64,000 nucleotides of DNA from Homoserinibacter sp. YIM 151385 (GCF_027912415.1 NZ_CP115175.1:2817329-2881328); one strand, 5' to 3'; positions 25,508 to 35,330 are shown, numbered from the stretch's first letter. Numbers and translations: made by a program. Notes: generated from the sequence alone by a model not told the origin.

Positions 25508-25606
25508 CCCGCGTCTCGCGCCACGCGGGTGTCCGGCCCGGATACGCTTCCGGACGCGCCTGTGGAGAATCCGGCCTCCCCGCCCCGTTCTGAGAAGATG
25601 TCGGGC

Positions 25607-26626
25607 ATGGATATCCGCGAGGTCGCCCGACGCAGCGGAGTCTCGATGGCGACCGTGTCCCGCGCGCTCAACAACCGCTCGGAGGTCAGCGCCGCGACCC
25701 GCGAGAAGGTCGTCCGGATCGCCGACGAGCTCGGCTACCGGCCCAACGCCAGCGCCCGCGCCCTCGTCCGCCGCCGCTCCGATACGATCGGCCTCATCTG
25801 GGGCACCGACTACGTGCACATCGGCCGCCGTCAGCCCTTCCTGCTCGACGTGCTCGTCGGCATCAAGGTCGCCCTCGACTCCGCGGGCGCCCACCTCGCG
25901 ATCCTCTCGACGGGCGGCGACGAGCAGGACTTCGTGCGCGCCGCGCGCGAGCACACGATCGGCGGCGTCGTCGTCATGGGCGTCGACTCCGCGCACCCTG
26001 GCGTCGCCTCGCTGCTGTCGGAGCGCCTTCCGAGCGTCGCCTTCGACGTGCCGATGCTCGGCCCGAGCGCCCGCTACGTCACGAGCGACAACCGCGGCGG
26101 CGCGGGGGCCGCGGTCGACCACCTCCACGAGCTCGGGCACCGCCGCATCGCGACGATCGCGGGCCCCGCGGGCATGCACGCGAGCGACGAGCGCCTCCAG
26201 GGCTTCGCGGATCGCGCGGCCGGCCTGGGCCTCGCGCTCGGCGAGGGCGCGGTCCAGTACGGCGACTTCTTCCTCCAGAGCGGCTACGACGCGATGCGCC
26301 GGCTGCTCGAGCTGCCGGAGCGCCCGACGGGCGTCGTCGTCCAGGGCGACGAGATGGCGATCGGCGCGCTCCACGCCATCGCGGACGCGGGGCTCCAGGC
26401 GCCGCGGGACATCTCGATCGTCGGCTTCGACGACATCGAGTCGGCGGCGCTCGTCCGACCCGCCCTCACGACCATCGCGCAGGACGACGTGGCGATCGGC
26501 GCGGCGATCCTCGACGAGCTGCGCGCGCTCATGGACCGCGGCGACGGCGAGGAGGGCGTGCCCGAGGCGCGTCTGCTGCCGACGAGCCTCGTGGTCCGCG
26601 AGTCGACGGGTCCCGCGCCCGCCTGA
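25607..26626 (+). CDS. LacI-family transcriptional regulator
   Basis: The product has 339 residues. The helix-turn-helix is MDIREVARRSGVSMATVSRA, the hinge helix PNASARALVRRRS, and a sugar-binding-type effector domain follows. An ATG three codons upstream is possible. The next gene on the same strand encodes a GH16 glucanase with a classic LacI operator (AAACGTTT) in front of it, so this protein most likely controls that gene in response to a beta-glucan breakdown product. Confidence 0.9.
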   Translation: MDIREVARRSGVSMATVSRALNNRSEVSAATREKVVRIADELGYRPNASARALVRRRSDTIGLIWGTDYVHIGRRQPFLLDVLVGIKVALDSAGAHLAILSTGGDEQDFVRAAREHTIGGVVVMGVDSAHPGVASLLSERLPSVAFDVPMLGPSARYVTSDNRGGAGAAVDHLHELGHRRIATIAGPAGMHASDERLQGFADRAAGLGLALGEGAVQYGDFFLQSGYDAMRRLLELPERPTGVVVQGDEMAIGALHAIADAGLQAPRDISIVGFDDIESAALVRPALTTIAQDDVAIGAAILDELRALMDRGDGEEGVPEARLLPTSLVVRESTGPAPA

Positions 26627-26646
26627 GCATCGCCTCCGAATCCTGA

Positions 26647-26660
26647 CCCCCGTTCGGGGG
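26647..26660 (+). terminator. Short hairpin after LacI-type gene
   Basis: CCCCC and GGGGG flank a GTTC loop 20 bp after the stop codon, followed by a CCCTGTTGT stretch. The stem is short, so it is only a candidate terminator. Confidence 0.4.
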
Positions 26661-26681
26661 GCCCTGTTGTACGCTCGCGTT

Positions 26682-26693
26682 GAAAACGTTTCC
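26682..26693. promoter_or_regulatory. LacI-type operator upstream of GH16 gene
   Basis: GAAAACGTTTCC contains the 8-bp palindrome AAACGTTT typical of LacI/CcpA-family sites. A TACGCT hexamer at 26670-26675 could be the -10, so the operator would cover the transcription start region. Confidence 0.7.
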
Positions 26694-26746
26694 GGGATGG
26701 CGGTCGAGCGCCGGCATCCCGGAGGCGACGACGAGGAGGTCACCCC

Positions 26747-27697
26747 ATGCAAGGACGCACCCTGCGCCGCACCGCCGCCATCGCCGCGGCCGCCGGCATC
26801 GCGCTGCTCGTGCCGTTCGGCGCCACCGCCGCCGCGAGCGCCGAGGAGGCCGTGCCGGCCTCGGCACCCGCCCCGCCCGGCGGCTTCACCCGCGTGTTCC
26901 TCGACGACTTCGACGGCCCCGCCGGCAGCGGCATCGACCGCGGCAACTGGATCCACCAGATCGGCCACAGCTATCCGGGCGGCGAGCCGAACTGGGGCAC
27001 GGGCGAGATCGCCTCCCATACCGACTCGACCGAGAACGTGGCGCTCGACGGCCAGGGCAACCTCACCATCACCCCGCGCAAGCAGGCCGACGGGAGCTGG
27101 ACCTCGGGCCGCATCGAGACGCAGCGCACCGATTTCGCGGCGCCCGCGGGCGGCGTGCTCCGCGTCGAGGCGAGCATCAAGCAGCCCGATGTGACCGACG
27201 CGAACGGCATGGGCTACTGGCCCGCCTTCTGGATGCTGGGCGACGCGGCTCGACCCGTCGGCGCCACCAACTGGCCCGGCATCGGCGAGATCGACATCCT
27301 CGAGTCTGTCAACGGGCGGCCCTCGCACTTCGGCGCCATGCACTGCGGTGTCGCGCCCGGCGGCCCGTGCAACGAGTTCACGGGCCTCACGAGCGGCGAG
27401 CAGAGCTGCGACGGATGCCGCCAGAGCTTCTCGAGCTACGCCGTCGAGTACGACCGCTCGACCGCCGTCGAGGAGATCCGCTGGTATCGCGACGGCGTCA
27501 ACTACTTCACCGTCCGCGCCGACCAGGTCGATCAGCAGACGTGGGACAGCGCGACGAAGCACGGCTACTTCGTGATCCTCAACGTCGCGATGGGCGGGGG
27601 CTTCCCGGGCGCCTTCGGGGGCGCGCTCCCGAACGACCAGACCGAGCCGGGTCATCCGATGGTCGTCGACTACGTGCAGGTGTCGACGCGCGGCTGA
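26747..27697 (+). CDS. Secreted GH16 beta-glucanase (laminarinase-like)
   Basis: The product has 316 residues. The signal peptide is about residues 1-32 (basic start, Ala-rich core, cut near ASAEEA). The GH16 catalytic motif is GEIDILE, with nucleophile Glu181, Asp183 and acid/base Glu186. Aromatic residues GYWPAFWML line the cleft, as in endo-beta-1,3-glucanases. There are four Cys in the second half, possibly disulfides (MHCG, GPCN, SCDGC). GAGGAGG lies before the ATG. It is likely secreted to degrade beta-glucan and is controlled by the adjacent LacI protein. Confidence 0.93.
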   Translation: MQGRTLRRTAAIAAAAGIALLVPFGATAAASAEEAVPASAPAPPGGFTRVFLDDFDGPAGSGIDRGNWIHQIGHSYPGGEPNWGTGEIASHTDSTENVALDGQGNLTITPRKQADGSWTSGRIETQRTDFAAPAGGVLRVEASIKQPDVTDANGMGYWPAFWMLGDAARPVGATNWPGIGEIDILESVNGRPSHFGAMHCGVAPGGPCNEFTGLTSGEQSCDGCRQSFSSYAVEYDRSTAVEEIRWYRDGVNYFTVRADQVDQQTWDSATKHGYFVILNVAMGGGFPGAFGGALPNDQTEPGHPMVVDYVQVSTRG

Positions 27698-27723
27698 GCT
27701 CGGCGGCGGGCGTGCGGGGACCG

Positions 27724-28557
<834 letters not shown>

Positions 28558-28599
28558 GCCGGAGGCCGTTGCCAGCCGGCCCACGGTCTCGGCGGGCGG

Positions 28600-29358
28600 C
28601 TAGCGCTCGTCGAGGACGACGCGCTCGCCGAGCGGTGTCGCGACGTAGACCGCGCTGCCGGCGAAGGCGCGCTCGACGTCCTCGCGCGACTCCGTGAAGT
28701 GCGCCCAGCCGTCCGTGTGGACGACCGCCGCCCGGCTCGCGCGCAGGACCTCGGCGGCGCGCACGGCCTCCTCGGCGGTCAGCGTCAGCGTGCCGTCGAT
28801 GCGCGGCACGCGCGCCCCGCCCCCGAAGAGCACCGCGACGTCGATCGGGCCGAAGCGCTCCGCGATCTGGCCGACGAGGGGGAGCGAGGCGTTGTCGCCC
28901 GAGACGTAGACGGTCGGGGCGTCGGGCGCCTCGAGCACGAAGCCGACGACCGGCCCGACGAAGCGCTCCGAGCCGCTCGGGCCGTGGAGCGCCGGCACGA
29001 CCGTGATCGTGATCGAGCCGAGCGCCTGCGACTCCCAGTCGTCGAGGCCGACGACGCTGCCGCCCCAGAGATCGCTCGCCGCCTCGCGCGTCGAGAGCGT
29101 CGAGACACCCGTCGCGAGGAGCTCGAGGCCCTCCCAGTCGAGGTTGTCCTTGTGCCCGTGGTGCGAGAGGAGCACGAGATCCACCGGTCCCAGCTCGCCG
29201 CGCGAGATCGCCGGACCCGCCGTCTTGACGAGCGTCGTGGAACCCGACTCGGCGTACTCCTGCGGCGCATCGAAGGTCGGATCGGTCACGATGCGGAGCC
29301 CGGCCCACTCGAGGAGCACGGTCGGTCCGCCCACCAGCGTCACGGCTGTCGTCGACAT
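28600..29358 (-). CDS. Metallo-beta-lactamase-fold hydrolase (UlaG/YcbL-like)
   Basis: The product has 252 residues. The metal-binding motif is a variant HHGHKDN (the usual HxHxDH has Asn at the last place), followed by PALHGPSG, YVSGDN and HTDGWAHF, which supply further ligands. There is no signal peptide. The overall pattern is that of cytoplasmic UlaG-like or beta-lactamase-superfamily hydrolases. The specific reaction is not known. It runs convergent to the aldo/keto reductase and seems to be transcribed from a leaderless promoter. Confidence 0.85.
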   Translation of the reverse strand: MSTTAVTLVGGPTVLLEWAGLRIVTDPTFDAPQEYAESGSTTLVKTAGPAISRGELGPVDLVLLSHHGHKDNLDWEGLELLATGVSTLSTREAASDLWGGSVVGLDDWESQALGSITITVVPALHGPSGSERFVGPVVGFVLEAPDAPTVYVSGDNASLPLVGQIAERFGPIDVAVLFGGGARVPRIDGTLTLTAEEAVRAAEVLRASRAAVVHTDGWAHFTESREDVERAFAGSAVYVATPLGERVVLDER

Positions 29359-29364
29359 GGTCCG

Positions 29365-29370
29365 AGCCTA
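29365..29370 (-). promoter_or_regulatory. -10 hexamer TAGGCT, predicted leaderless start
   Basis: TAGGCT ends 6 nt before the ATG at 29358 on the minus strand. No ribosome site is seen. Confidence 0.5.
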
Positions 29371-29420
29371 GGGGGCGCGATCGGGCGCTCGCTGTGCGCC
29401 GTCCACGATGCCCGGCCGGC

Positions 29421-30299
29421 TCACACCGTGACGAGGGGTGCGCCCGGCACCGCCGCCCACTCCTCGAGCGAGCCGTCGTAGACCGAGACCGCCTCCTCGC
29501 CCGCGGCGACCAGTGCGAGGGCGGCCGCGCAGGCCGCGACCCCCGAGGTGCAGTACGCGATGATGCGACCGCCGGTGCGGGCGGGGGCGAGCACGGCATC
29601 CCGTGCCTCGCCGACGTGCAGGCGCCCGGACTCGCGGTCGCGGAGGGCGGCGAGCGGGATCGAGACGCTGCCGGGGATGTGCCCGGGGCGCGCCGCGGCG
29701 GCGCGCTCCCCGCGGTATTCGGCGGCGGGCGCCGCGCACACGAGCGAGCCGGGCGCGTCGCCGGCCGAGACCGCCTCGACCTCCTCGCGCCGCGCCCACA
29801 GCTCGGGCCTCGGCGCGGTGGCGAGCACCGCGGGCGAGGGCTCGACGTGCCCGGTCTCGAGCGGCCGCTGCTCGCGCCGCCAGCGCTCGAGCCCGCCGTC
29901 GAGCACGGCGGCCCGCTCGTGTCCGGCGGAGCGGAGCAGCCACCACAGCCGCGCCGCCCACTGGCCGTGCGCGTCGTCGTACACGACGACCGCCGATTCC
30001 TCGTGCACGCCGAGCGCGCCGAGGGCCAGCGCGAGCGCCTCGGGAGCCGGGCGCGTGAAGCGGAGCGGGGATGCGGCATCCGACAGCCCGCCGAGGAGGT
30101 CGGCGAACACGGCGCCCGGGAGGTGGCCGTCGACGACGTGGGCCTCGGCGCCGCTCGCGAGCGAGGGCCGGCCCTCGGCGTCGGGGGAGACCTGCACGGT
30201 CGCGTCGAGCACGAGGAGTCCTCGGGCCCCGAGGTGGTCCGCGAGCCACTGCGTCGAGACGAGGGGCGCGGTCGCGGGGAGGAGGATCTCGGCGCTCAT
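29421..30299 (-). CDS. sseA: Thiosulfate/3-mercaptopyruvate sulfurtransferase (two rhodanese domains)
   Basis: The product has 292 residues with two rhodanese domains. The first is inactive and structural (VVYDDAHGQWAARLWWLL). The second carries the catalytic Cys in YCTSGVAA. It transfers sulfur from thiosulfate or 3-mercaptopyruvate to cyanide or thiols. The CTSG loop fits mercaptopyruvate-type enzymes better than classic CRKG thiosulfate rhodaneses. The start at 30299 is preceded by TACCCT at 7 nt, suggesting a leaderless mRNA. It is divergent from the MFS gene at 30380. Confidence 0.9.
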   Translation of the reverse strand: MSAEILLPATAPLVSTQWLADHLGARGLLVLDATVQVSPDAEGRPSLASGAEAHVVDGHLPGAVFADLLGGLSDAASPLRFTRPAPEALALALGALGVHEESAVVVYDDAHGQWAARLWWLLRSAGHERAAVLDGGLERWRREQRPLETGHVEPSPAVLATAPRPELWARREEVEAVSAGDAPGSLVCAAPAAEYRGERAAAARPGHIPGSVSIPLAALRDRESGRLHVGEARDAVLAPARTGGRIIAYCTSGVAACAAALALVAAGEEAVSVYDGSLEEWAAVPGAPLVTV

Positions 30300-30306
30300 G
30301 CGCCCC

Positions 30307-30312
30307 AGGGTA
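30307..30312 (-). promoter_or_regulatory. -10 hexamer TACCCT, predicted leaderless start of sulfurtransferase gene
   Basis: TACCCT ends 7 nt before the ATG at 30299 on the minus strand. No ribosome site is present. Confidence 0.4.
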
Positions 30313-30367
30313 GACCGCTCGGTCGACGCTCGCCCGGTCGCCGACACACGGCGTCACCCGCTCGCCC

Positions 30368-30373
30368 TAGGCT
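30368..30373 (+). promoter_or_regulatory. -10 hexamer TAGGCT, predicted leaderless start of MFS gene
   Basis: TAGGCT ends 6 nt before the GTG at 30380. No ribosome site is seen. Confidence 0.5.
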
Positions 30374-30379
30374 CGACGG

Positions 30380-31540
30380 GTGAGCGCGATCGGATACCTC
30401 GGCTTCGCGACCCCGCTCCGGATGGCGAGCGCCGGGTCGATCGTCGCGATCCCCATCCTGGCGGTGCAGCAGCTCGACGACGTCGCGCTCGGCGGCCTCC
30501 TCGCGGGGATGTCGCTCGCGCCCGCCGTACTCGTCGCGCCGCTCGCGGGGGCGTGGCTCGACCGCGCCCGCAGCCCGCGCACGATCATGCTCGCGAGCGC
30601 CGCCGCGATGGCGGCCGGCTACGCCGTCGGCGCCTTCCTCGGGATCGTGCCCGTGCCGCTCGTCGCCCTCGCGCTCCTGCTCGCGGGCATCTCGGCGCCC
30701 TTCGTCATGGGCGGGCTCTCGAGCTTCGTGACGGAGGAGATCCCCGACGAGCGGCGCGCCTACGCGGACGACGCCCTGTCGTACAACATCGCCTCGGTCG
30801 TGGGGCCGGCGATCGTGTCGCTCGCGATCTCGCTCGGCTCCGCGCGGGCCGCGCTGCTGCTCATGGCGGCGGTGTCGGCCCTCGGCGCCCTCGGGCTGCT
30901 CGGGGTGCGGCTGCGCGCCCGCGAGGCGGAGGTGCCGCACCTCGGGCGGTCGATCGCGGCGGGGGCGCGGTATCTCGCGACGCACCGTCCCATCGCGCTC
31001 GTCACGGCATCCGGCACGCTCAGCCAGGTCGGCGGCGGCGCGGCGCCGATCGCGGCCGTCGCGCTCTCCCTCGAGCGCGCCGGGACGCCGGATCAGGGCG
31101 CCTGGATCGTGACCGCCTTCGCGATCGGCGGGCTGCTCGGCGCGCTCGGCAGCGCCGTGCGCCGCTGGACGAGCCGCTCGCCGGTCTGGGTGATGGGGGC
31201 GGGCTTCGCGGCGACGGGCGCCCTCCTCGCCCTCGCAGCCTGGGATCTCGGGATGCCGTGGACGATCGGCGTGTCGGGCGCCGCCGGCATCTTCACGGCG
31301 GCGTCGACGGCGGCGATGCTGCGGCTCCGCAAGCAGCAGAGCCCGCTCGCGCTGCGCTCGCAGGTGTTCACGGTCGGCTCGGGGCTCCGGGCGACGGCCG
31401 CGGCGGTGGGCGCCGCGATCGCGGGCGTCGGCGCGGGGCTGCCGGCCGGCCTCCTCATCGGCGCCGTCGGCGTCGTCTGGATCGCCTCGGGCGCGCTGCT
31501 GCTCGCCTACCCGCGCGACGCCGCCCCCGTCGAGGACTGA
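30380..31540 (+). CDS. Major facilitator superfamily transporter
   Basis: The product has 386 residues and about 12 membrane helices. The cytoplasmic motif DRARSPRTIML between helices 2 and 3 resembles MFS motif A. It is probably an exporter of small molecules; no substrate can be inferred. The start is GTG, with a predicted leaderless promoter. The gene ends two bases before a run of tandem repeats, and the next gene is convergent. Confidence 0.88.
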   Translation: MSAIGYLGFATPLRMASAGSIVAIPILAVQQLDDVALGGLLAGMSLAPAVLVAPLAGAWLDRARSPRTIMLASAAAMAAGYAVGAFLGIVPVPLVALALLLAGISAPFVMGGLSSFVTEEIPDERRAYADDALSYNIASVVGPAIVSLAISLGSARAALLLMAAVSALGALGLLGVRLRAREAEVPHLGRSIAAGARYLATHRPIALVTASGTLSQVGGGAAPIAAVALSLERAGTPDQGAWIVTAFAIGGLLGALGSAVRRWTSRSPVWVMGAGFAATGALLALAAWDLGMPWTIGVSGAAGIFTAASTAAMLRLRKQQSPLALRSQVFTVGSGLRATAAAVGAAIAGVGAGLPAGLLIGAVGVVWIASGALLLAYPRDAAPVED

Positions 31541-31541
31541 C

Positions 31542-31669
31542 CTCGGGAGACGTCGGTTTCTCCGCATCCGCTCGGGAGATGTCGGTTTCTCCGCATTCGC
31601 ACGGGAGACGTCGGTTTCTCCGCATCCGCACTGAGGATCCTCGGTGCGGAAGCGGAGAAACTCACATCC
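31542..31669. repeat. Dispersed palindromic repeat, copy 2, with three tandem 29-bp units
   Basis: Three 29-bp units starting at 31542, 31571 and 31600 share the frame GGGAGAYGTCGGTTTCTCCG. The last unit forms a 48-bp near-perfect hairpin (31614-31661, two mismatched pairs) around the dyad centre GGATCC. The right arm GCGGAGAAACTCACATC (31652-31668) is identical to that of copies 1 and 3. The element fills the gap between two convergent genes exactly. Confidence 0.9.
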
Positions 31670-31673
31670 AGGG

Positions 31674-32267
31674 TCAGCGGAGGGTCTTGCGGCTCGTGAT
31701 CTGGCCGGTGTCGAAGCCGAGCAGGTGCAGACCGCCGTGGAAGCGCGCGTGCTCGACCTTGATGCAGCGGTCCATGACGACGGTGAGGCCCCTCGCCTCC
31801 GCGTCGTAGGCCGCCTCCTCGTTCCAGATGCCGAGCTGGATCCAGATGGTCGTCGCGCCGATCGCGACGACCTCGTCGACGACCGAGGGGATGTCGGAGG
31901 CGCGGCGGAAGACGTCGACGATATCCGGGACGACCGGCAGCTCGGCGAGCGAGCGGTACACCCTCTGGCCCAGGATCTCGTCGGCGTTCGGGTTCACGAA
32001 GTACAGCTCGTAGTCGCTCGACTGCTGCAGATAGGTGGACACGAAGAAGGAGGAGCGCGCCGGATTCGGCGAGGCGCCGACGATCGCCACCGTCTTCGCC
32101 TTCCGGAGGATCTGGAGGCGCTCCTTCGCGCTCGGCCCGACCCAGGTGCGCTGCGAGCGGAGCAGCTTCGCGAGCGGCGAGCTCGCCGGGAGCTCGCAGG
32201 TGAGCCCGTTCTGCAGCTGCGTGGTCTGCGTCGCCCCGTCGGGCGCGGTGCCGGTCGTCGCGGTCAT
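31674..32267 (-). CDS. CoA-binding protein (YccU type)
   Basis: The product has 197 residues. It has a Rossmann-like CoA-binding domain with VAIVGASPNPARSSFFV near residue 57 and VFRRASDIPSVVDEVVAIGA further on, as in the YccU/CoA_binding_2 family. The N-terminal 40 residues are Thr/Gln-rich. The ATG lies 7 bp after the metY stop on the same strand, so the two genes form an operon; a link to sulfur amino-acid metabolism is inferred from this. No catalytic role is known for the family. Confidence 0.87.
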   Translation of the reverse strand: MTATTGTAPDGATQTTQLQNGLTCELPASSPLAKLLRSQRTWVGPSAKERLQILRKAKTVAIVGASPNPARSSFFVSTYLQQSSDYELYFVNPNADEILGQRVYRSLAELPVVPDIVDVFRRASDIPSVVDEVVAIGATTIWIQLGIWNEEAAYDAEARGLTVVMDRCIKVEHARFHGGLHLLGFDTGQITSRKTLR

Positions 32268-32274
32268 GCCCCCA

Positions 32275-33564
32275 TCATCCCTTGAGCGCGGCGTCGAGCG
32301 CCTGGTCGAGGTCGTACACGATGTCGTCCGGGTCCTCGATGCCGACCGAGAGGCGCACGAGGCCGGGGTCGATGCCGGCATCCCGCAGCTGCTGCTCGGT
32401 GAGCTGTGCGTGCGTCGTCGAGCCCGGGTGGATGACGAGGGTCTTCGCGTCGCCGATGTTCGCGAGGTGTGAGGCGAGGTCGACCGACTCGATGAAGCGC
32501 TGGCCGACCTCGCGCCCGCCCTTCACCCCGAAGGAGAAGACCGAGCCGGGGCCCTTGGGGAGGTACTTCGCGGCGCGGTCGTGGTGCGCGTGCGAGGGGA
32601 GGCCGGCCCAGTTGACGTACTCGACCCGGTCGTCCTGCTCGAGCCACTCGGCGACGATCCTCGCGTTGTCGACGTGCGCCTGCATGCGGAACGGCAGCGT
32701 CTCGACGCCCTGCGCGAGCAGGAACGCCGAGTGCGGCGCGAGCACCGGCCCGATGTCGCGGAGCTGCTCGGCGCGCAGCCGCGTGAGGAAGGCGTACTCG
32801 CCGAAGTTGCCGTGCCAGTTGAGGCCGCCGTAGTGGGGGACCGTCTCGTCGAAGAGCGGGAAGCGCTCGCTCGCCCAGTGGAATCGGCCCGACTCGACGA
32901 CGACGCCGCCGAGGGTCGTGCCGTGCCCGCCGAGGAACTTCGTCGCCGAGTGGATGACGACATCCGCGCCCCACTCGATGGGGCGGTTGAGGTAGGGGGT
33001 CGCGATCGTCGAGTCGACGATGAGGGGGATGCCGGCGGCGTGCGCGACATCGGCCAGGCCCTCGAGGTCGGCGACCTCGCCGGAGGGGTTCGCGACCGTC
33101 TCGACGAAGAGCAGCTTCGTCTTCTCGGTGATCGCGGCGGCGTAGTCGGCGGGCTCGGAGGAGGAGACGAAGGTCGTCTCGACGCCGAAGCGGCGCAGCG
33201 TCACATCCAGCTGGGTCACGGTGCCGCCGTAGAGGGAGGCGCTCGCGACGATGTGGTCGCCGGCGCCCGCGAGGGCGGCGAAGGTGATGAACTCGGCGCC
33301 GAGGCCGGAGGCGGTCGCGACGGCCCCGAGTCCGCCCTCGAGGGAGGCGATGCGCTCCTCGAAGCTCGCGACGGTCGGGTTCGAGACGCGGCTGTAGATG
33401 TTGCCGTACTTCTGGAGGGCGAAGCGGGCCGCCGCATCCTCGGTGCCGTCGAAGACGAAGGCGCTCGACTGGTAGATGGGGAGGGCACGGGCGCCCGTCA
33501 CCTGGTCGGGGATGTTGCCGGCGTGGATCGCGCGCGTGCGGAATCCGTACTCTCGATCAGCCAT
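32275..33564 (-). CDS. metY: O-acetylhomoserine sulfhydrylase / aminocarboxypropyltransferase
   Basis: The product has 429 residues, typical of PLP enzymes of the Cys/Met metabolism family. The PLP lysine is in HSATKFLGGHG, and SASLYGGTV and ETVANPSG are the other cofactor contacts. It joins O-acetylhomoserine and sulfide (or methanethiol) to give homocysteine (or methionine). No metX homologue is adjacent. TAGCCT ends 6 nt before the ATG, which suggests a leaderless mRNA. It is cotranscribed with the CoA-binding protein gene. Confidence 0.93.
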   Translation of the reverse strand: MADREYGFRTRAIHAGNIPDQVTGARALPIYQSSAFVFDGTEDAAARFALQKYGNIYSRVSNPTVASFEERIASLEGGLGAVATASGLGAEFITFAALAGAGDHIVASASLYGGTVTQLDVTLRRFGVETTFVSSSEPADYAAAITEKTKLLFVETVANPSGEVADLEGLADVAHAAGIPLIVDSTIATPYLNRPIEWGADVVIHSATKFLGGHGTTLGGVVVESGRFHWASERFPLFDETVPHYGGLNWHGNFGEYAFLTRLRAEQLRDIGPVLAPHSAFLLAQGVETLPFRMQAHVDNARIVAEWLEQDDRVEYVNWAGLPSHAHHDRAAKYLPKGPGSVFSFGVKGGREVGQRFIESVDLASHLANIGDAKTLVIHPGSTTHAQLTEQQLRDAGIDPGLVRLSVGIEDPDDIVYDLDQALDAALKG

Positions 33565-33570
33565 GTGCCC

Positions 33571-33576
33571 AGGCTA
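33571..33576 (-). promoter_or_regulatory. -10 hexamer TAGCCT, predicted leaderless start of metY
   Basis: TAGCCT ends 6 nt before the ATG at 33564 on the minus strand. Confidence 0.5.
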
Positions 33577-33636
33577 TCGGCGGCGGCGCAGGGCTCCCGC
33601 CCCGCCGTCACGCGGCGCAACGTGCGGCCGGCGCCG

Positions 33637-35280
33637 CTAGATCCAGCTGCGGAGCCAGTAGTGGCTGCGCAGCAGCTCGAGCGGGATCGTCCACCCGGTC
33701 CACATCGGCAGGAAGTACAGCGTCATGAGCAGGCACAGGCCGAGGAAGACGCCGACCGTCCAGAGCGCCGGCACCCGCCGTGCGCTCCGGTCGCGCGCCG
33801 AGCCCAGGAGGACCCCGATCGCCGCCGTCAGCCCGATCAGCAGGAAGGGCTCGTAGGCGATCGAGTAGAACTGGAACATCGTGCGGTGCGGGTACAGGAG
33901 CCACGGCGCCCAGCCGGCGAGGAGGCCGAGCAGCGCGAAGCCGACGGGCAGCTCGCGGCGCAGCGCGAAGCGCACCACGAGGAACACCATCGCCGCCGTC
34001 GCCGCCCACCAGATGAGCGGGTTCGCGATGCCCGTGATGGTCTGCGCCGTGCCGTCGCCGAGATCCGAGTAGTACATGCTCGTCGGCCGCGCCTGGAACG
34101 GCCAGAGGATGGCGGGGCTCTCATAGCCGTGGGGCGACGACTCGCGGATGTGGTAGCCGTAGATGCTCGACTGGTAGCGCCACCAGCTCTGCAGCGGGCC
34201 CGGCACCCAGGCGAGGAGTCCCTCCCAGGGCCGGCCCGCCTCCCCGGCGACGCCGTCGCGGCCGTAGCCGCCGCGGGTCGCGAACCAGCCCGTCCAGCTC
34301 GCGAGGTGGACGGCCGCGGCGATCGGGACGCTGAGGAGGAAGCTCACGGGCGCCTGCTTGAAGATCGTGCCGCTCGCCCAGAAGGCGACCCCGGCGCGGC
34401 GCCGGTCGACCGCGTCCATCACGAGCGTCGCGACGGCGAACACGGCGAGGAAGTAGAGACCGCTCCACTTCACGGAGGCCGCGGCGCCGAAGGCCGCGCC
34501 CGCGGCGAGGAGCCAGGGCCGCCACCAGAGCGCGGGACCCCAGTCGACGTGACGTCCGGCCCCCGCGCGCGCGAGCATCCAGCGGTCGAGGCGCTCGCGC
34601 GCCCACGCCCGGTCGCGGAGCACGAGGTACGCGCCGAGCAGCGCGAAGAGCGCGAGCACGGTGTCGAGCAGCGCGACCCGGCTCATGACGATCGCGCTGC
34701 CCTCGATCGCGAGGAGCCCGCCCGCGACGACCGTCAGCAGGGTCGAGCGGAAGACGCGGTGCGCCGTGAGCATCGTGAGCGCGACGAGGAGGATGCCGCA
34801 GATCGCGACGCCGATCCGCCACCCGAAGGGGTCGCCGCCGCCCGTGGCGAGCATCCCGAGCGCGATGATCCACTTGCCGAGGGGCGGGTGGGCGATGAAG
34901 CTGCCCTCGGTCGTGAAGCCGCTCGGGTCGCCGGCCGCGAAGCCCGCGTCGGCGTCGTCCGGCCAGGCGGCCTCGTAGCCGAGGTGCGCGAGGGTCCAGG
35001 CGTCCTTCACGTAGTAGGTCTCGTCGAAGACGAGCTGCTGCGGGTGCGCGAGCCCGACGAGCCGCGTGAGCGCGGCGACGAGCAGCACGAGCGCCGGCCC
35101 GCCCCAGCGCCAGGCGCGCGCGAGACGCGGGTCCGACATCCAGCGCGCCCAGGCGCGGTCGAGGCGCGAGCCGAGCGCGGTCCGGGTGGATGCCGGTTCG
35201 GCCGGGTCGGGAGCCTCGGCCCCGGCGCGGGGCCGCTCGGGGGCGCCCACGACCTCGTCGAAGCCCGGGCGATCGCTCAC
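33637..35280 (-). CDS. pmt: Polyprenol-phosphate-mannose protein O-mannosyltransferase (GT39)
   Basis: The product has 547 residues and about ten to eleven membrane helices. The first extracytoplasmic loop carries the catalytic Asp-Glu pair in VFDETYYVKDAW, and FIAHPPLGKW is the second PMT signature. The N-terminal 60 residues are cytoplasmic and Pro/Ala-rich. It transfers mannose to exported proteins, as known for mycobacterial Pmt. It is divergent from rsmI, 50 bp apart, the same arrangement as Rv1002c/Rv1003 in M. tuberculosis. The GTG start has TAGCAT 6 nt upstream. Confidence 0.93.
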   Translation of the reverse strand: MSDRPGFDEVVGAPERPRAGAEAPDPAEPASTRTALGSRLDRAWARWMSDPRLARAWRWGGPALVLLVAALTRLVGLAHPQQLVFDETYYVKDAWTLAHLGYEAAWPDDADAGFAAGDPSGFTTEGSFIAHPPLGKWIIALGMLATGGGDPFGWRIGVAICGILLVALTMLTAHRVFRSTLLTVVAGGLLAIEGSAIVMSRVALLDTVLALFALLGAYLVLRDRAWARERLDRWMLARAGAGRHVDWGPALWWRPWLLAAGAAFGAAASVKWSGLYFLAVFAVATLVMDAVDRRRAGVAFWASGTIFKQAPVSFLLSVPIAAAVHLASWTGWFATRGGYGRDGVAGEAGRPWEGLLAWVPGPLQSWWRYQSSIYGYHIRESSPHGYESPAILWPFQARPTSMYYSDLGDGTAQTITGIANPLIWWAATAAMVFLVVRFALRRELPVGFALLGLLAGWAPWLLYPHRTMFQFYSIAYEPFLLIGLTAAIGVLLGSARDRSARRVPALWTVGVFLGLCLLMTLYFLPMWTGWTIPLELLRSHYWLRSWI

Positions 35281-35286
35281 GGCGCC

Positions 35287-35292
35287 ATGCTA
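35287..35292 (-). promoter_or_regulatory. -10 hexamer TAGCAT, predicted leaderless start of pmt
   Basis: TAGCAT ends 6 nt before the GTG at 35280 on the minus strand. Confidence 0.45.
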
Positions 35293-35330
35293 GCCGCCGC
35301 GGCCCCGTCGACCGCTGGCAGGATGGCCGG

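Noticed and set aside
31542..31628. A small CRISPR-like array made of the three 29-bp units
   Set aside because: The units abut each other with no spacers, and no cas genes are present.
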